Assembly: GCF_001643305.1 (NCBI RefSeq)
Contig: NZ_LSGW01000041.1
Location: forward strand, 1-37,924
Direction: 5' to 3'
From: Aeromonas salmonicida subsp. salmonicida
GTDB taxonomy: Bacteria; Pseudomonadota; Gammaproteobacteria; Enterobacterales; Aeromonadaceae
DNA: 37,924 nt
In this document: positions 16,526 to 26,845 of the stretch, one piece after another
Numbering within the stretch: position 1 is the first letter of the stretch
Layout: each line of letters starts with the position of its first letter
The notes under the pieces: generated by a model
Told to the model about the DNA's origin: nothing
Seen by the model: only the letters and a program-made list of their open reading frames with translations
Databases searched by the model: none
Made by a program: the position numbers and the translations under genes

Positions 16526-17077
16526 CTAGACCGCGGGGTTGAGCCAGGCGGTGAGAACATGATCCTCCCAGCGGCCATTGATCATCAGGTAATCCCGGGC
16601 ATAGCCTTCCCGCTCAAAGCCAAGGCGCTCGAGCAGGGCGGCGCTGCGCAGGTTGGCTGGCATATAGCTTGCCATGACGCGGTGCAGGCCGTGTTCCCGA
16701 AACAGATAGGCTATTCCGGCACCGACCACCTCTTGCATCAGACCCTGACCCTCATGGGCTTTATCGACGGCATAACCGAGGTGACAGGCCTTGAACATGC
16801 CCATCATGATGTTGGTGAAGTTGCAGGTGGCGATCACCTGCTCGCCCTTGGGGTCGAGCGCCACCAGATGGACGGCGCTGCCGTTGAAGAACTGGCCATA
16901 GCTGTCGCGCAATCGACCATGCCAGTGACTCAGGGTATAGAAGCTCTCGTCACGGCTGGGTTCCCAGGGGGTGAGGTGAGCGCGGTTGCGCAGATAGAAA
17001 TCCAGCATCAGGTCGGCCCGTTCGGGCGGCAGAACAGTGACTCGGGTACGGGTCGTGCTGAGGTGTGGTAGTGCCAT
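16526..17077 (-). CDS. rimJ: RimJ-like GNAT N-acetyltransferase
   Basis: RimJ acetylates the N-terminal Ala of ribosomal protein S5 with acetyl-CoA. The 183-residue protein aligns along its length with E. coli RimJ (194). Shared segments include [13 protein letters not shown] (about 33-45), [18 protein letters not shown] with the acetyl-CoA loop (HEGQGL), [33 protein letters not shown] and the C-terminal DHVLTA. I place the start at the ATG at 17077, preceded by AGAGGG; the longer frame to 17143 has no ribosome site. A partial copy of its 3' end follows. The upstream gene on the same strand is another GNAT. Whether the true substrate is S5 is inferred from similarity. Confidence 0.82.
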   Translation of the reverse strand: MALPHLSTTRTRVTVLPPERADLMLDFYLRNRAHLTPWEPSRDESFYTLSHWHGRLRDSYGQFFNGSAVHLVALDPKGEQVIATCNFTNIMMGMFKACHLGYAVDKAHEGQGLMQEVVGAGIAYLFREHGLHRVMASYMPANLRSAALLERLGFEREGYARDYLMINGRWEDHVLTAWLNPAV

Positions 17078-17142
17078 CAAGGTTCCCTCTGTGGATTCAT
17101 GAGCATGGTGCCGGCCGCTGGGGACCGGGCAGCCTGCGCCCA

Positions 17143-17697
17143 TCAGTGATCCCGTTGTCTTAGCCAGTCATCGCGCAGCAGACCGTAGTGGACGTGATCC
17201 ACCACCCGATCTGCCAGCCGCTCGGCCCGCCGTGTGATCCCCTCCTGCTGCATGCCGAGTCGCTCGCACACCGCCCGGCTCGGCTCGTTCTCTACCGCCG
17301 CGCTTATCTCGACCTTCTCCATCCCCATCTCTTCAAAGGCGTGATGGATCAATGCCTGACAGGCGCGGGTGATGATGCCGTTGCCCTGCCAGCGTTCCGC
17401 CAGCCAGTAACCTATGGTGACCTTGGCCAGCGCCTGATCGATCTGGTTGTAGCCGATGACGCCAACCACTTCCCCCTGATATTCGATGGCGGTGGTCAGC
17501 CCCTCACCCCGGGCAAATTTCTCGATGGCGTGGCGGATGAAGGTGGCGCTGTCAGCCGGCTGCTGTATGTAGGGGGGCCAGGGCAGCCACTGGGTGAGGT
17601 AGTCGCGGTTCTCCCGGCACAGGCCGAAAAGTTCGCTGGCCATGTCGGGCTGCAAAAACAGCAGCGCCAACTCGTCGTCCAGTTGCCATGAAAACAT
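17143..17697 (-). CDS. RimL-type GNAT N-acetyltransferase
   Basis: The 184-residue protein resembles RimL/YdaF ribosomal-protein-serine acetyltransferases: ENRDYLTQWLPWPPYI near residue 30, GVIGYNQIDQALAKVTIGYWL, the acetyl-CoA-binding loop ERWQGNGIITRACQALI and EISAAVENEPSRAVCERLGMQQEGI. It would acetylate an N-terminal or small-molecule amine; the substrate is not certain. GGGAGGTAAGG precedes the ATG, an unusually strong site. It is followed by the RimJ-like gene 65 bases downstream on the same strand, suggesting a two-gene unit. The 350-base gap to the protease gene at 18048 holds the promoters of both. Confidence 0.87.
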   Translation of the reverse strand: MFSWQLDDELALLFLQPDMASELFGLCRENRDYLTQWLPWPPYIQQPADSATFIRHAIEKFARGEGLTTAIEYQGEVVGVIGYNQIDQALAKVTIGYWLAERWQGNGIITRACQALIHHAFEEMGMEKVEISAAVENEPSRAVCERLGMQQEGITRRAERLADRVVDHVHYGLLRDDWLRQRDH

Positions 17698-17804
17698 CCT
17701 TACCTCCCACCCGAACTAGGCCTTTGCTGGCCGCCAAACAGCCAATGTAGCCAATCAACCCCTTGTGCGCCAAGGACTTTCATCCTCTCGCCTGCGTCCG
17801 CTAT

Positions 17805-17832
17805 CCCCATATGGAGGGGCCCATATGCGGGG
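17805..17832. repeat. Imperfect inverted repeat CCCCATATG / CATATGCGGGG
   Basis: Two CATATG cores flanked by C and G runs face each other over 28 bases in the divergent region between the GNAT and protease genes. It could be an operator. No factor is assigned. Confidence 0.3.
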
Positions 17833-17943
17833 TTGTTCGAGGCCTTGCCATTCTCCGCCCTTTTTCAGCGCGATTCACTACTTCTGGTTTTGTTTTCGCT
17901 ACTGAACAGGTGTAACAGCAGATCCTGCTACGGGTTCATGCTG

Positions 17944-17990
17944 CTCTGTCACATATGACAGGCAGCAATTTTGATCTCGACAACTAGTGT
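17944..17990 (+). promoter_or_regulatory. Lux-box-like site and -10 region of the protease gene
   Basis: CTGTCACATATGACAG (17946-17961) fits the CTG-N10-CAG core of LuxR-family operators and has perfect 6-bp outer arms. A TAGTGT at 17985-17990 could be the -10 element, putting the box centre near -42, the classic position for LuxR-type activation. Exoprotease production in Aeromonas hydrophila is known to depend on AhyI/AhyR quorum sensing. The assignment is by pattern and position. Confidence 0.6.
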
Positions 17991-18047
17991 AGGAACGCCG
18001 GGCAACGGATCCGGCGTGTAACCTTCATCGACCTAAGGAAAGACGAG

Positions 18048-19816
<1,769 letters not shown>

Positions 19817-19842
19817 TCTTGAGCTATGTGATTGAGTGTTTG

Positions 19843-19868
19843 GCGCCGGACTTGTCCGGCGCTTTTTT
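19843..19868 (+). terminator. Terminator after the protease gene
   Basis: GCGCCGGA / TCCGGCGC (19843-19850 with 19855-19862, loop CTTG) is followed by six T. It reaches the stop codon of the convergent LysR gene. Confidence 0.93.
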
Positions 19869-20754
19869 ATGCAGATTTGCCCGACCAGCGCCGGGCAAGG
19901 GCTCTGGCTGCCTCCAGCACCCGCTCCTTGGCAGGATTGGGCCGCTTGCCGCTACGCCAGGCCATCATCACGTCCCAGTGATCCGGCGGCAGGTCCATCA
20001 CATCCAGCTGGACCAGGCGGCCAAACTCCAGATCCCGGCTGATGGCGAGTGCCGGCATCAGTGTGATGAAGCCGTGCTCCAGCGCTGCGCTGGCGGGCTG
20101 AATGGCGTGCAGCGGGCTCGTTACCTGACGCAGCAGCCGCAGTTGCAGGATCAGCTCGTCACAGCCGATGCCCCACTGCTGGGGTGCCAGCCGCTCGTTG
20201 GCGATATCCTGCAGGGTTAAACCTTGTCTTCCTGCCAGCGGATGGGTGGCGCAGGCCACCGCTATGATGGGGGAGCGGTAGAGCAGTTCGAGCTGGATAC
20301 CGGCTATGGCGGGGCACTTGAGGATGAAGCCGACGTCGGTCTCCCCGGTCAGCAGCTCCTGCATTATGATGCCGGAGTGATCCGTGTTGCAGCGGATCTC
20401 GAATGCTTCGTCTACCAATGCCAGCAACAGGGGGCCAAATACCACTGTGGTCAGGGAGGGCAGGCAGGAGAGCTTGATGCGCGGCAGGGCCGGTGCTCCC
20501 TGCATCGCCAGGCGTCCCCCTTCCAGTGCACTCAGAGCTGCCGCCGCCGCAGGCAAAAACTGCTCGCAAGCCGGAGTGGGCGTGGCTCCGCGTCTGTGGC
20601 GGCGAAACAGGGGCTGCCCCAGCGCCTGCTCCAGTACGGCGATCCGCTGGCTGACCATGGGTTGCGACCAGCCACGAATGGCTGCCGCTTTGCTGAAGCT
20701 GCCGCGATTGACCACATCCAGTAGTAATTGCAAGTCATCCAGGGTCATAGCCAT
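19867..20754 (-). CDS. LysR-family transcriptional regulator
   Basis: The protein of about 295 residues has an N-terminal helix-turn-helix (about 1-60: LDDLQLLLDVVNRGSFSKAAAIRGWSQPMVSQRIAVLEQALGQ in pieces) and a periplasmic-binding-type effector domain (about 90-290). Unlike most LysR proteins the recognition helix reads SQPMVSQRI, still a typical pattern. The co-inducer is unknown. The start is uncertain: I use the ATG at 20754, with another ATG 6 bases on and a longer frame to 20796, none with a strong ribosome site. It is divergent from mdtH over 209 bases, in which a TGGCA-TAT-TGCCA repeat (near 20842) could be its binding site. LysR regulators often control the divergent gene. Confidence 0.88.
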   Translation of the reverse strand: MAMTLDDLQLLLDVVNRGSFSKAAAIRGWSQPMVSQRIAVLEQALGQPLFRRHRRGATPTPACEQFLPAAAAALSALEGGRLAMQGAPALPRIKLSCLPSLTTVVFGPLLLALVDEAFEIRCNTDHSGIIMQELLTGETDVGFILKCPAIAGIQLELLYRSPIIAVACATHPLAGRQGLTLQDIANERLAPQQWGIGCDELILQLRLLRQVTSPLHAIQPASAALEHGFITLMPALAISRDLEFGRLVQLDVMDLPPDHWDVMMAWRSGKRPNPAKERVLEAARALARRWSGKSA

Positions 20755-20841
20755 AACGTAATCCAATATGAAATATAGCCAGTTGTCGGCTACCACTATA
20801 TCTGGCGCCCTTCCAGAATAGCAGTATCAATTGTTGCGAAT

Positions 20842-20854
20842 TGGCATATTGCCA
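20842..20854. promoter_or_regulatory. TGGCA-N3-TGCCA repeat between lysR and mdtH
   Basis: A short 5-bp inverted repeat in the divergent intergenic region, of the T-N11-A type that LysR regulators bind. This rests on position and shape only. Confidence 0.3.
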
Positions 20855-20963
20855 TGTCGGGTCAGAGGGTTGCAGTTACCCTTTGCCCGATTTGACGACG
20901 GTGTCATCCGGGCGATGAGACGAGCGAGTTGGATGTCATTAGCAAAGCAGGGGTCAGGCAGTC

Positions 20964-22157
20964 ATGGTGGAGCGGGCGAGGCGGTTGGGGCGGTGGTTTT
21001 TGGCGTTGGATTCCCTTTTGGTGATCCTGGGATTTTTCGTGGTGATGCCCATGATCAGTCTGCGCTTCGTGGATCAGCAGGGCTGGGCGGCCGGGATAGT
21101 CGGTCTGGCGCTGGGGTTGCGCCAGCTGACCCAGCAGGGATTGGGGGTGCTGGGGGGATCGCTGGCAGACAAGTTCGGTGCCCGGCCACTCATAGTGGGG
21201 GGCATGCTGTTGCGGGCCGCGGGGTTTGCCAGTCTGGCCTATGCCCAGAGCGGGCTTGAACTGATCCTCTCCTGCATCATCTCGGGGCTGGGCGGTTGCC
21301 TGTTCGATCCACCCCGTGCCGCCCTGGTGATCAAGTTTACCCGCCCGCGTCAGCGGGGCCGTTACATCTCCTTGCTGATGATGCTGGAGAGCGCCGGCGC
21401 CGTGGTGGGGGCCCTGCTTGGCAGCTGGCTGCTCAACTTCGACTTCGAGTATGTCTGCCTGCTGGGGGCGGGTCTGTTTGTCTGTGCGGCCCTGTGCAAC
21501 TTGCTGATCCTGCCCCCCTACAAGCTCTCGCAGCGGCCGACGCCTATCCGGGCCGGTCTCGGCCAGGTGCTGGCGGACAAGGCCTTCTGCCGGCTGGTGC
21601 TGATCCTGAGCGGTTACTACGCGCTCTGGGTGCAGGTGATGCTGATTTTCCCCATTCTGGTCAAACAGATGGCGGGCACCACCACTGCAGTAGGCTGGAT
21701 GTATACCCTGGAGACCGCCATCTCGCTGACGCTGCTCTATCCGCTTGCCCGCTATGGGGAGAAGCACTTCAAGCTGGAAAATCGCCTGATGGCGGGTGTG
21801 CTGCTGATGACAACCGGGATCGGGCTGGTGGCGTTTGCCACTACGCTGCCCGCCGTCTTCGTATTGCTGGCCTGCTTCTATCTGGGGATCGTCATCGCCG
21901 AGCCGGCGCGAGAGACGCTCATGACCAAGTTGGCACAGCCGGGGGCACGTGGCAGTTACATGGGATTCAGCCGGCTGGGGCTGGCGCTCGGCGGCATGAC
22001 GGGATACGTGGGGGGCGGGGCCCTGCATGACTACGCCAATGCCCAGGGGCAGCCCTGGTTACCCTGGCTGGTGCTGGGAACGGTTGGCGTGACTACCTTG
22101 TTGCTGCTGGTGAACTGCTTTCACCGCGAACCGAGTCTGGCGCGGGTCAACATCTGA
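20964..22157 (+). CDS. mdtH: MFS multidrug transporter MdtH
   Basis: The 397-residue inner-membrane protein of 12 helices follows E. coli MdtH closely: [39 protein letters not shown], the motif-A-like [27 protein letters not shown] and [15 protein letters not shown]. MdtH is a proton-driven exporter linked to quinolone resistance when overproduced in E. coli; its natural substrate is unclear. It is divergent from a LysR gene that might regulate it. The ATG at 20964 gives an N-terminus ([13 protein letters not shown]) in register with E. coli. A bidirectional terminator separates it from the convergent porin gene. Confidence 0.92.
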   Translation: MVERARRLGRWFLALDSLLVILGFFVVMPMISLRFVDQQGWAAGIVGLALGLRQLTQQGLGVLGGSLADKFGARPLIVGGMLLRAAGFASLAYAQSGLELILSCIISGLGGCLFDPPRAALVIKFTRPRQRGRYISLLMMLESAGAVVGALLGSWLLNFDFEYVCLLGAGLFVCAALCNLLILPPYKLSQRPTPIRAGLGQVLADKAFCRLVLILSGYYALWVQVMLIFPILVKQMAGTTTAVGWMYTLETAISLTLLYPLARYGEKHFKLENRLMAGVLLMTTGIGLVAFATTLPAVFVLLACFYLGIVIAEPARETLMTKLAQPGARGSYMGFSRLGLALGGMTGYVGGGALHDYANAQGQPWLPWLVLGTVGVTTLLLLVNCFHREPSLARVNI

Positions 22158-22162
22158 CAGGC

Positions 22163-22190
22163 AATAAAAAACCGGCCGCAGTGCGGCCGG
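22163..22190 (-). terminator. Shared terminator of the porin and mdtH genes
   Basis: CCGGCCGCA / TGCGGCCGG (22171-22179 with 22181-22189) has an A-run (22165-22170) on its left, giving a T-run on the minus strand for the porin, and TAAAAT on the right. It probably also ends mdtH transcripts. Confidence 0.88.
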
Positions 22191-22219
22191 TAAAATACAG
22201 TAGGCAATTCAGGGAAGAC

Positions 22220-23305
22220 TTAGAAGTTGTACTGCAGGGCCACGGCGACCACGTCGTCGGTGTTCTTGCCGAGCGAGTTGGTGTGGGTACCGTTGACGTT
22301 GTCCAGCAGGTTGATCTTGTAATCAACATAGGCATTGAAGTTGTCGGTGAAGTTGTACCAGGCACCGATGGAAACATATTCGGTGGCGGTATCGTCAATG
22401 CCGCGGGCATTGTCTTTCACGTCGGTACGCAGGTAGGCCAGAGACGGCTTGAACTTGCCGAAGGTGTACTGGGCCACGGCTTCGTAGCCATCCATCTTCT
22501 CGGCGTAGCCGTTGTTGACGAACAGGTGGTCTTCGCCGTGGGAGTAGGTAGCGGCCAGGTAGAGGTCACCGGCTTCGTACTTGGCACCCACACCGTACAG
22601 CTTGGCATCGCGGTCGCCACCGAAGGCAGCGTTGTCAGCCTGCTCGTCGGTCTTGCCAGCCTGGTTGTAGGCGGCACCCAGACTCAGACCCATGTCGAAG
22701 TCATAGTTGGCGGACAGGGCGAAACCTTCAGCAGACCCTTCTGAATTCCAGGTGCTGTTCGGACCGGTCATCTCGGAACGGCCAGCGTTCTGCGGATCGT
22801 TGTTGCCGGTGAACTGGGCACCCAGGGTCAGACCCTGATAGGTGTAGATGTACTGAGCCAGACCGTTGGTGCGGCCGGTGCCGAATACTTCGGTGTCTTT
22901 ACCCAGGCCATCACCACCCCATTCCGGCAGCACGTCTGTATAGTTGTTCACCGCCTTGGTGAACAGGCCATCCTGACGACCATAGCTGAAGGCACCGAAA
23001 CGATCGTGCTTGATACCGGCGAAGGCATAACGCAGTTCGTCGTTGTCAGAACCGGACACCGGCAGGTTGTACTCGGCAAAGCCGAAGGCGGTTAGCTCGT
23101 TGTCGATCTTGGTTTCGCCGGCAACGTGCAGACGGAAGTAGCTCTGATCACCCTCGGAATCCTTGTTGTCGGTACCGTAGTACATGCCTTGAGCACGGCC
23201 ACCTATCTCGAGTTTGGTGTCGTTCTGGTCATAGACGGTCGCGGCTTGGGCGCCGCCGGCCAGCAGCACGCTGGAGATGGCCATAGTCAATGCTGTCTTC
23301 TTCAT
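22220..23305 (-). CDS. Outer-membrane general porin (OmpF/OmpC type)
   Basis: The 361-residue precursor has a signal peptide (MKKTALTMAISSVLLAGGAQA) and a mature 16-stranded trimeric beta-barrel signature: KLEIGGRAQGMYYG, the RYAFAGIKHDRFGAFSYGRQDG strand turn, alternating YDFDMGLSLGAAYN-type strands and a C-terminal Phe (VALQYNF) recognised by the Bam machinery. Loop 3, including the FGTGRTNGL region, would form the constriction. It allows passive diffusion of small hydrophilic solutes. AGAGGA precedes the ATG. The gene stands alone with its own terminator. The 200-base region upstream (23306-23505) holds the promoter and the dcuA terminator. The exact Aeromonas porin name is not assigned. 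Confidence 0.93.
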   Translation of the reverse strand: MKKTALTMAISSVLLAGGAQAATVYDQNDTKLEIGGRAQGMYYGTDNKDSEGDQSYFRLHVAGETKIDNELTAFGFAEYNLPVSGSDNDELRYAFAGIKHDRFGAFSYGRQDGLFTKAVNNYTDVLPEWGGDGLGKDTEVFGTGRTNGLAQYIYTYQGLTLGAQFTGNNDPQNAGRSEMTGPNSTWNSEGSAEGFALSANYDFDMGLSLGAAYNQAGKTDEQADNAAFGGDRDAKLYGVGAKYEAGDLYLAATYSHGEDHLFVNNGYAEKMDGYEAVAQYTFGKFKPSLAYLRTDVKDNARGIDDTATEYVSIGAWYNFTDNFNAYVDYKINLLDNVNGTHTNSLGKNTDDVVAVALQYNF

Positions 23306-23455
23306 CGTTTTTTCCTCTGTGTAAACAATGTCGGACCTGTGCTCGGTCCTGCAGGATCGGTTGCTGTTCCGATGGCCCAGAGTAGATCTGTGAACCTTGA
23401 TAGGAACTGAAGCGGTCGAGGATTAATTGGCGGAGAAAGGGAAAAACGAGGAATA

Positions 23456-23480
23456 AAAAACGGCCCAATGAGGGCCGTTT
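23456..23480 (-). terminator. Terminator of dcuA
   Basis: AAACGGCCC / GGGCCGTTT (23458-23466 with 23472-23480, loop AATGA) is followed on the minus strand by a T-run. Confidence 0.92.
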
Positions 23481-23505
23481 GAGTTTTTATGGCATTAAAT
23501 GCTGA

Positions 23506-24825
23506 TTAGAGCATCAGACCGCCAAAGAAGAAGCCCAGTAGCACGGCGAAAGCGATGGTCGCGGTGCCGGGGATGAAGAAGGGGTGGTTGAACACGGCCT
23601 TGCCGATCCGGGTCGAGCCGGTGTCGTCCATCTCGACTGCGGCCAGCAGGGTCGGGTAGGTCGGCAGCACGAACAGGGCGCTCACGGCGGCGAAGGAGGC
23701 GATGGCGGTCAGCGGGCTGACACCCAGCGCCAGTGCGGCCGGCATCAGGGCCTTGGTGGTGGCGCCTTGTGAGTAGAGCAGCATGGCGGAGAAGAACAGC
23801 ACCACGGCCAGCAGCCAGGAATACTGGTTCAGCAGGTCGCCAGCGATCAGCTGAATGGTGTCCATGTTGCCTTTCACGAAGACGTTGCCCAGCCAGGCCA
23901 CACCCAGTACACAGATACAGGCGGACATACCGGACTTGAAGGTCGGCATGTTGGTGATTTGAGTGGCGTCCAGTTTGCAGACCAGGGTCATGATGGTGGC
24001 AGCAGCCAGCATGATGCCCATGATGGCACCGTCACGGGGAATTGGCGGATTGGCGATCAGGCCCACTTTGCCTGAGATGGCGGTGGCATAAGCCATGACG
24101 GCCACGATGGCGGCGATGAAGATCCAGACAGAAACCTTGGCGTAAGGCTTCAGCTCCAGCTTGGTGGTGCCGCGCAGCTTGATCAGCCCTTTGGCTTTAC
24201 GCTCCAGATAGACTTCATCCTGATCCAGCGGTTTGCCCATCATGTTGGCAATGAAGGCGCCCAGGATACAGGCGATGAAGGTGGACGGAATGCAGATGGC
24301 CAGCAGGGTCAGGTAGTCGACACCGAACGGCTCAAGCATGCCGGAGAAGGCAACCACGGCCGCGGAGATCGGGGAGGCGGTGATGGCAATCTGAGAGGCG
24401 ACGACCGCGATGGAGAGCGGACGGGAAGGACGAATGCCCTGCTCCTTGGCCACTTCGGCGATTACCGGCAGGGTGGAGAAGGCGGTGTGACCGGTACCGG
24501 CCAGCATTGTCATCAGATAGGTGACGATGGGGGCGGCAAAGGTGATGTACTTGGGATTCTTGCGCAGAGCCTTTTCTGCCAGCGAAACCAGGTAGTCCAT
24601 GCCACCGGCCAGTTGCATACAGGCAATGGCACAGATGACGGACGCGATGATCATGATCACGTCCCAGGGGATGAAGGTGACCAGTTGGTCGCTCGGAATT
24701 TGTACCCCCAGGCCCCAGGTCAGCACCAGCACACCCAGACCACCGGCAAAGCCGATACCGATACTGCCTATCCGGGCACCCAGATAGATAGCGGCGAGCA
24801 CGACAAGTAACTCGATAACAATCAT
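23506..24825 (-). CDS. dcuA: Anaerobic C4-dicarboxylate transporter DcuA
   Basis: The 439-residue inner-membrane protein carries out uptake and antiport of aspartate, fumarate, malate and succinate. It follows E. coli DcuA rather than DcuB: GIGFAGGLGVLVL, LRKNPKYITFAAPIVTYLMTMLAGTGH, ITASPISAAVV, FKSGMSACICVLGVAWLG and LPTYPTLLAAVEMDDTGSTRIGKAVFNHPFFIPGT. I choose the ATG at 24825, which has GGAG 9-12 bases upstream; a GTG three codons earlier would overlap that site. It follows aspA on the same strand by 127 bases, the conserved aspA-dcuA order. AspA supplies fumarate from imported aspartate for anaerobic respiration. Confidence 0.95.
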   Translation of the reverse strand: MIVIELLVVLAAIYLGARIGSIGIGFAGGLGVLVLTWGLGVQIPSDQLVTFIPWDVIMIIASVICAIACMQLAGGMDYLVSLAEKALRKNPKYITFAAPIVTYLMTMLAGTGHTAFSTLPVIAEVAKEQGIRPSRPLSIAVVASQIAITASPISAAVVAFSGMLEPFGVDYLTLLAICIPSTFIACILGAFIANMMGKPLDQDEVYLERKAKGLIKLRGTTKLELKPYAKVSVWIFIAAIVAVMAYATAISGKVGLIANPPIPRDGAIMGIMLAAATIMTLVCKLDATQITNMPTFKSGMSACICVLGVAWLGNVFVKGNMDTIQLIAGDLLNQYSWLLAVVLFFSAMLLYSQGATTKALMPAALALGVSPLTAIASFAAVSALFVLPTYPTLLAAVEMDDTGSTRIGKAVFNHPFFIPGTATIAFAVLLGFFFGGLML

Positions 24826-24920
24826 AGCGAACACTCCATTTTCCAGTTTTTTTAGGTTTTATTTGGCAGAAAAGCCAATTCCCGATGGGACTGGGTGAGA
24901 CCGATCGGGAACTGACTTTA

Positions 24921-24943
24921 TGGGCCGGGATAAACCCGGCCCA
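24921..24943. terminator. Hairpin between aspA and dcuA
   Basis: TGGGCCGGG / CCCGGCCCA (24921-24929 with 24935-24943, loop ATAAA). It has no good T-run on the minus strand, so I take it as a partial terminator or 3'-end stabiliser of the aspA message. Confidence 0.6.
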
Positions 24944-24952
24944 TTTTCTCGC

Positions 24953-26395
24953 TTATACGGTGGCTTCGCGGGTGTAGCGCTTGGCTTTGTATTGCGGGTT
25001 CATCAGGTTCTCGATGGAAAGGATTTCGTCCAGCTGTTCGGCGGTCAGCAGGCCGCGTTCCAGCACGACCTCACGGACGTTCTTGCCGGTCTGGGCGCAG
25101 ATCTTGCCGACGATATCCCCTTCGTGGTGGCCGATGAAGGGGTTCAGGTAGGTCACGATGCCGATGGAGTTCAGCACGTGGTTCATGCAGATCTCTGGGT
25201 TGGCGGTAATACCTTCCACACACTTCTCGCGCAGGGAGATACAGGCTTTTTCCATCAGGCTCAGGGATTCGAACATGGCCTGACCAATCACCGGCTCCAT
25301 GACGTTCAGCTGCAGCTGACCGGCTTCGGCGGCGAAAGTGATGGTGACATCGTTACCGAATACCTTGAAGCAGGTCTGGTTGACCACTTCCGGGATAACC
25401 GGGTTGACCTTGGCCGGCATGATGGAGGAACCGGCCTGCATTTCCGGCAGGTTGATCTCTTTGAGGGCAGTGCGCGGACCGGAGGAGAGCAGACGCAGAT
25501 CGTTACAGATCTTGGACATTTTCATGGCCATGCGCTTGATGGCACCGTGCAGCATCACATAGGCGCCACAGTCGGAGGTTGCTTCGATCAGGTCTTCTGC
25601 CGGAACATAAGCACGACCCGTGATCTCGGCCAGGCGTTTGATGGCCAGCGCAGAGTACTCGGGCGGGGTGTTCAGGCCGGTACCGATGGCGGTTGCCCCC
25701 AGGTTCACTTCCAGCAGCAGCTCCTGGCAACGCTTGATGGACTTGATCTCTTCACGCAGGGTAACGGCGAAGGCGTGGAACTCCTGACCCAGTGTCATGG
25801 GAACCGCGTCCTGCAGCTGGGTACGGCCCATCTTCAGGATGCTTTTGAATTCCTTGGCCTTGGCATCGAAGGCAGCGATCAGTGCTTCCAGGGCATGCAG
25901 TGTGGTGTCTGTGCTGTTTACCACGGCAACGCGGAAGCCGGTAGGGTAGGCGTCGTTGGTGGATTGGCACTTGTTGACGTGGTCATTGGGGTTGATGACG
26001 TCGTAACGGCCCTTCTCCAGACCCATGATCTCGAGGGCGATGTTGGCCAGTACTTCGTTGGTGTTCATGTTGACGGAGGTGCCTGCACCACCCTGGTAAA
26101 CGTCGACCGGGAACTGGTCGAAACATTTGCCGGTGTTCAGCATCAGGTCGCAGGCTTCTACGATCTTGTCAGCAATTTCAGGACGGATGGTGCCCAGTTC
26201 GCCGTTCGCCAGGGCGGCGGCCTTCTTGGTCAGCACCATGCCGCGGACAAATTCCGGAACGTCAGAAATCTTCTGAGTGCTCAGCTTGAAGTTTTCGACT
26301 GCGCGCTGGGTATGCACGCCGTAGTAGAGCTCATTGGAAACTTCTTTGGTGCCCAGCAGGTCTTCTTCAATGCGGACGTTCTTGATGTCGCTCAT
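24953..26395 (-). CDS. aspA: Aspartate ammonia-lyase (aspartase)
   Basis: AspA reversibly converts L-aspartate to fumarate and ammonia in the cytoplasm. The 480 residues (E. coli 478) contain the fumarase/aspartase signature [16 protein letters not shown] with the catalytic Ser loop (near residue 320), [17 protein letters not shown] with substrate contacts near residue 102, and [19 protein letters not shown]. The ATG has GAGG 7-10 bases upstream. It is the first gene of aspA-dcuA and is divergent from fxsA, as in E. coli. The upstream region contains palindromes that may be binding sites for anaerobic or nutritional regulators. Confidence 0.97.
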   Translation of the reverse strand: MSDIKNVRIEEDLLGTKEVSNELYYGVHTQRAVENFKLSTQKISDVPEFVRGMVLTKKAAALANGELGTIRPEIADKIVEACDLMLNTGKCFDQFPVDVYQGGAGTSVNMNTNEVLANIALEIMGLEKGRYDVINPNDHVNKCQSTNDAYPTGFRVAVVNSTDTTLHALEALIAAFDAKAKEFKSILKMGRTQLQDAVPMTLGQEFHAFAVTLREEIKSIKRCQELLLEVNLGATAIGTGLNTPPEYSALAIKRLAEITGRAYVPAEDLIEATSDCGAYVMLHGAIKRMAMKMSKICNDLRLLSSGPRTALKEINLPEMQAGSSIMPAKVNPVIPEVVNQTCFKVFGNDVTITFAAEAGQLQLNVMEPVIGQAMFESLSLMEKACISLREKCVEGITANPEICMNHVLNSIGIVTYLNPFIGHHEGDIVGKICAQTGKNVREVVLERGLLTAEQLDEILSIENLMNPQYKAKRYTREATV

Positions 26396-26539
26396 TGTAA
26401 TGCCTCAGAAATCAGATAAATGGAAACGATCCTCACCGAGTGGTCGCGAGTTCCTTACGCACGGCTCATCCTGAAGCACCACACATCGAGTGGGGCAGTT
26501 GGGAGCGTTTTTTGCTCCCTTAATTACTAGCGTCGATAT

Positions 26540-26599
26540 TACCTCAATTGAGGTATCTGATATTAGACCTGGATCACTAAATTTGAGACAACCTCAAAT
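26540..26599. promoter_or_regulatory. Two palindromes containing CTCAA/TTGAG between aspA and fxsA
   Basis: TACCTCAATTGAGGTA (26540-26555) is a perfect 16-bp palindrome, and ATTTGAG-ACAAC-CTCAAAT (26581-26599) is a 7-bp inverted repeat with related half-sites. A TAATAT on the minus strand (26535-26540) could be an aspA -10 element. FNR and CRP control aspA in E. coli, but the spacing here matches neither consensus well. The regulator is unknown. Confidence 0.5.
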
Positions 26600-26718
26600 A
26601 ACTTGTGGTCATTAAACAGATATTGCAATTGAGCGATTAACTTTGACAGAACAAGGACTTCAATCACAGTCTGCCATGCCGGTTTTTCTGAATATCTGGC
26701 GCTCTGTCACCCTCCACA

Positions 26719-26746
26719 CTTGAAAAATGGGTGTCGACCCCCACTT
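26719..26746 (+). promoter_or_regulatory. Sigma-32-type heat-shock promoter of fxsA
   Basis: CTTGAA (26719-26724), a 14-base spacer and CCCCACTT (26739-26746) match the sigma-32 consensus CTTGAA-N11-16-CCCCATnT. It lies 100 bases upstream of the fxsA start. fxsA is, to my knowledge, a sigma-32 regulon member in E. coli. Elsewhere in 26396-26845 I see only the aspA-side palindromes. Confidence 0.65.
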
Positions 26747-26845
26747 TAATATTCAGGAACCGACTTTGTGGCGTGTTGGCAGCGAAAAATGCGTTTGCTG
26801 CAAGAGTTCACGGGTTCATCCAAATTCACTCGCACTGAGGTTGTT

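Noticed and set aside
24920..26419. A 499-codon reading frame opposite aspA
   Set aside because: It is a shadow of aspA with no family resemblance.
26581..26599. FNR or CRP site at the ATTTGAG repeat
   Set aside because: The spacing is off for both consensus sequences, so I list it only as an unassigned palindrome.
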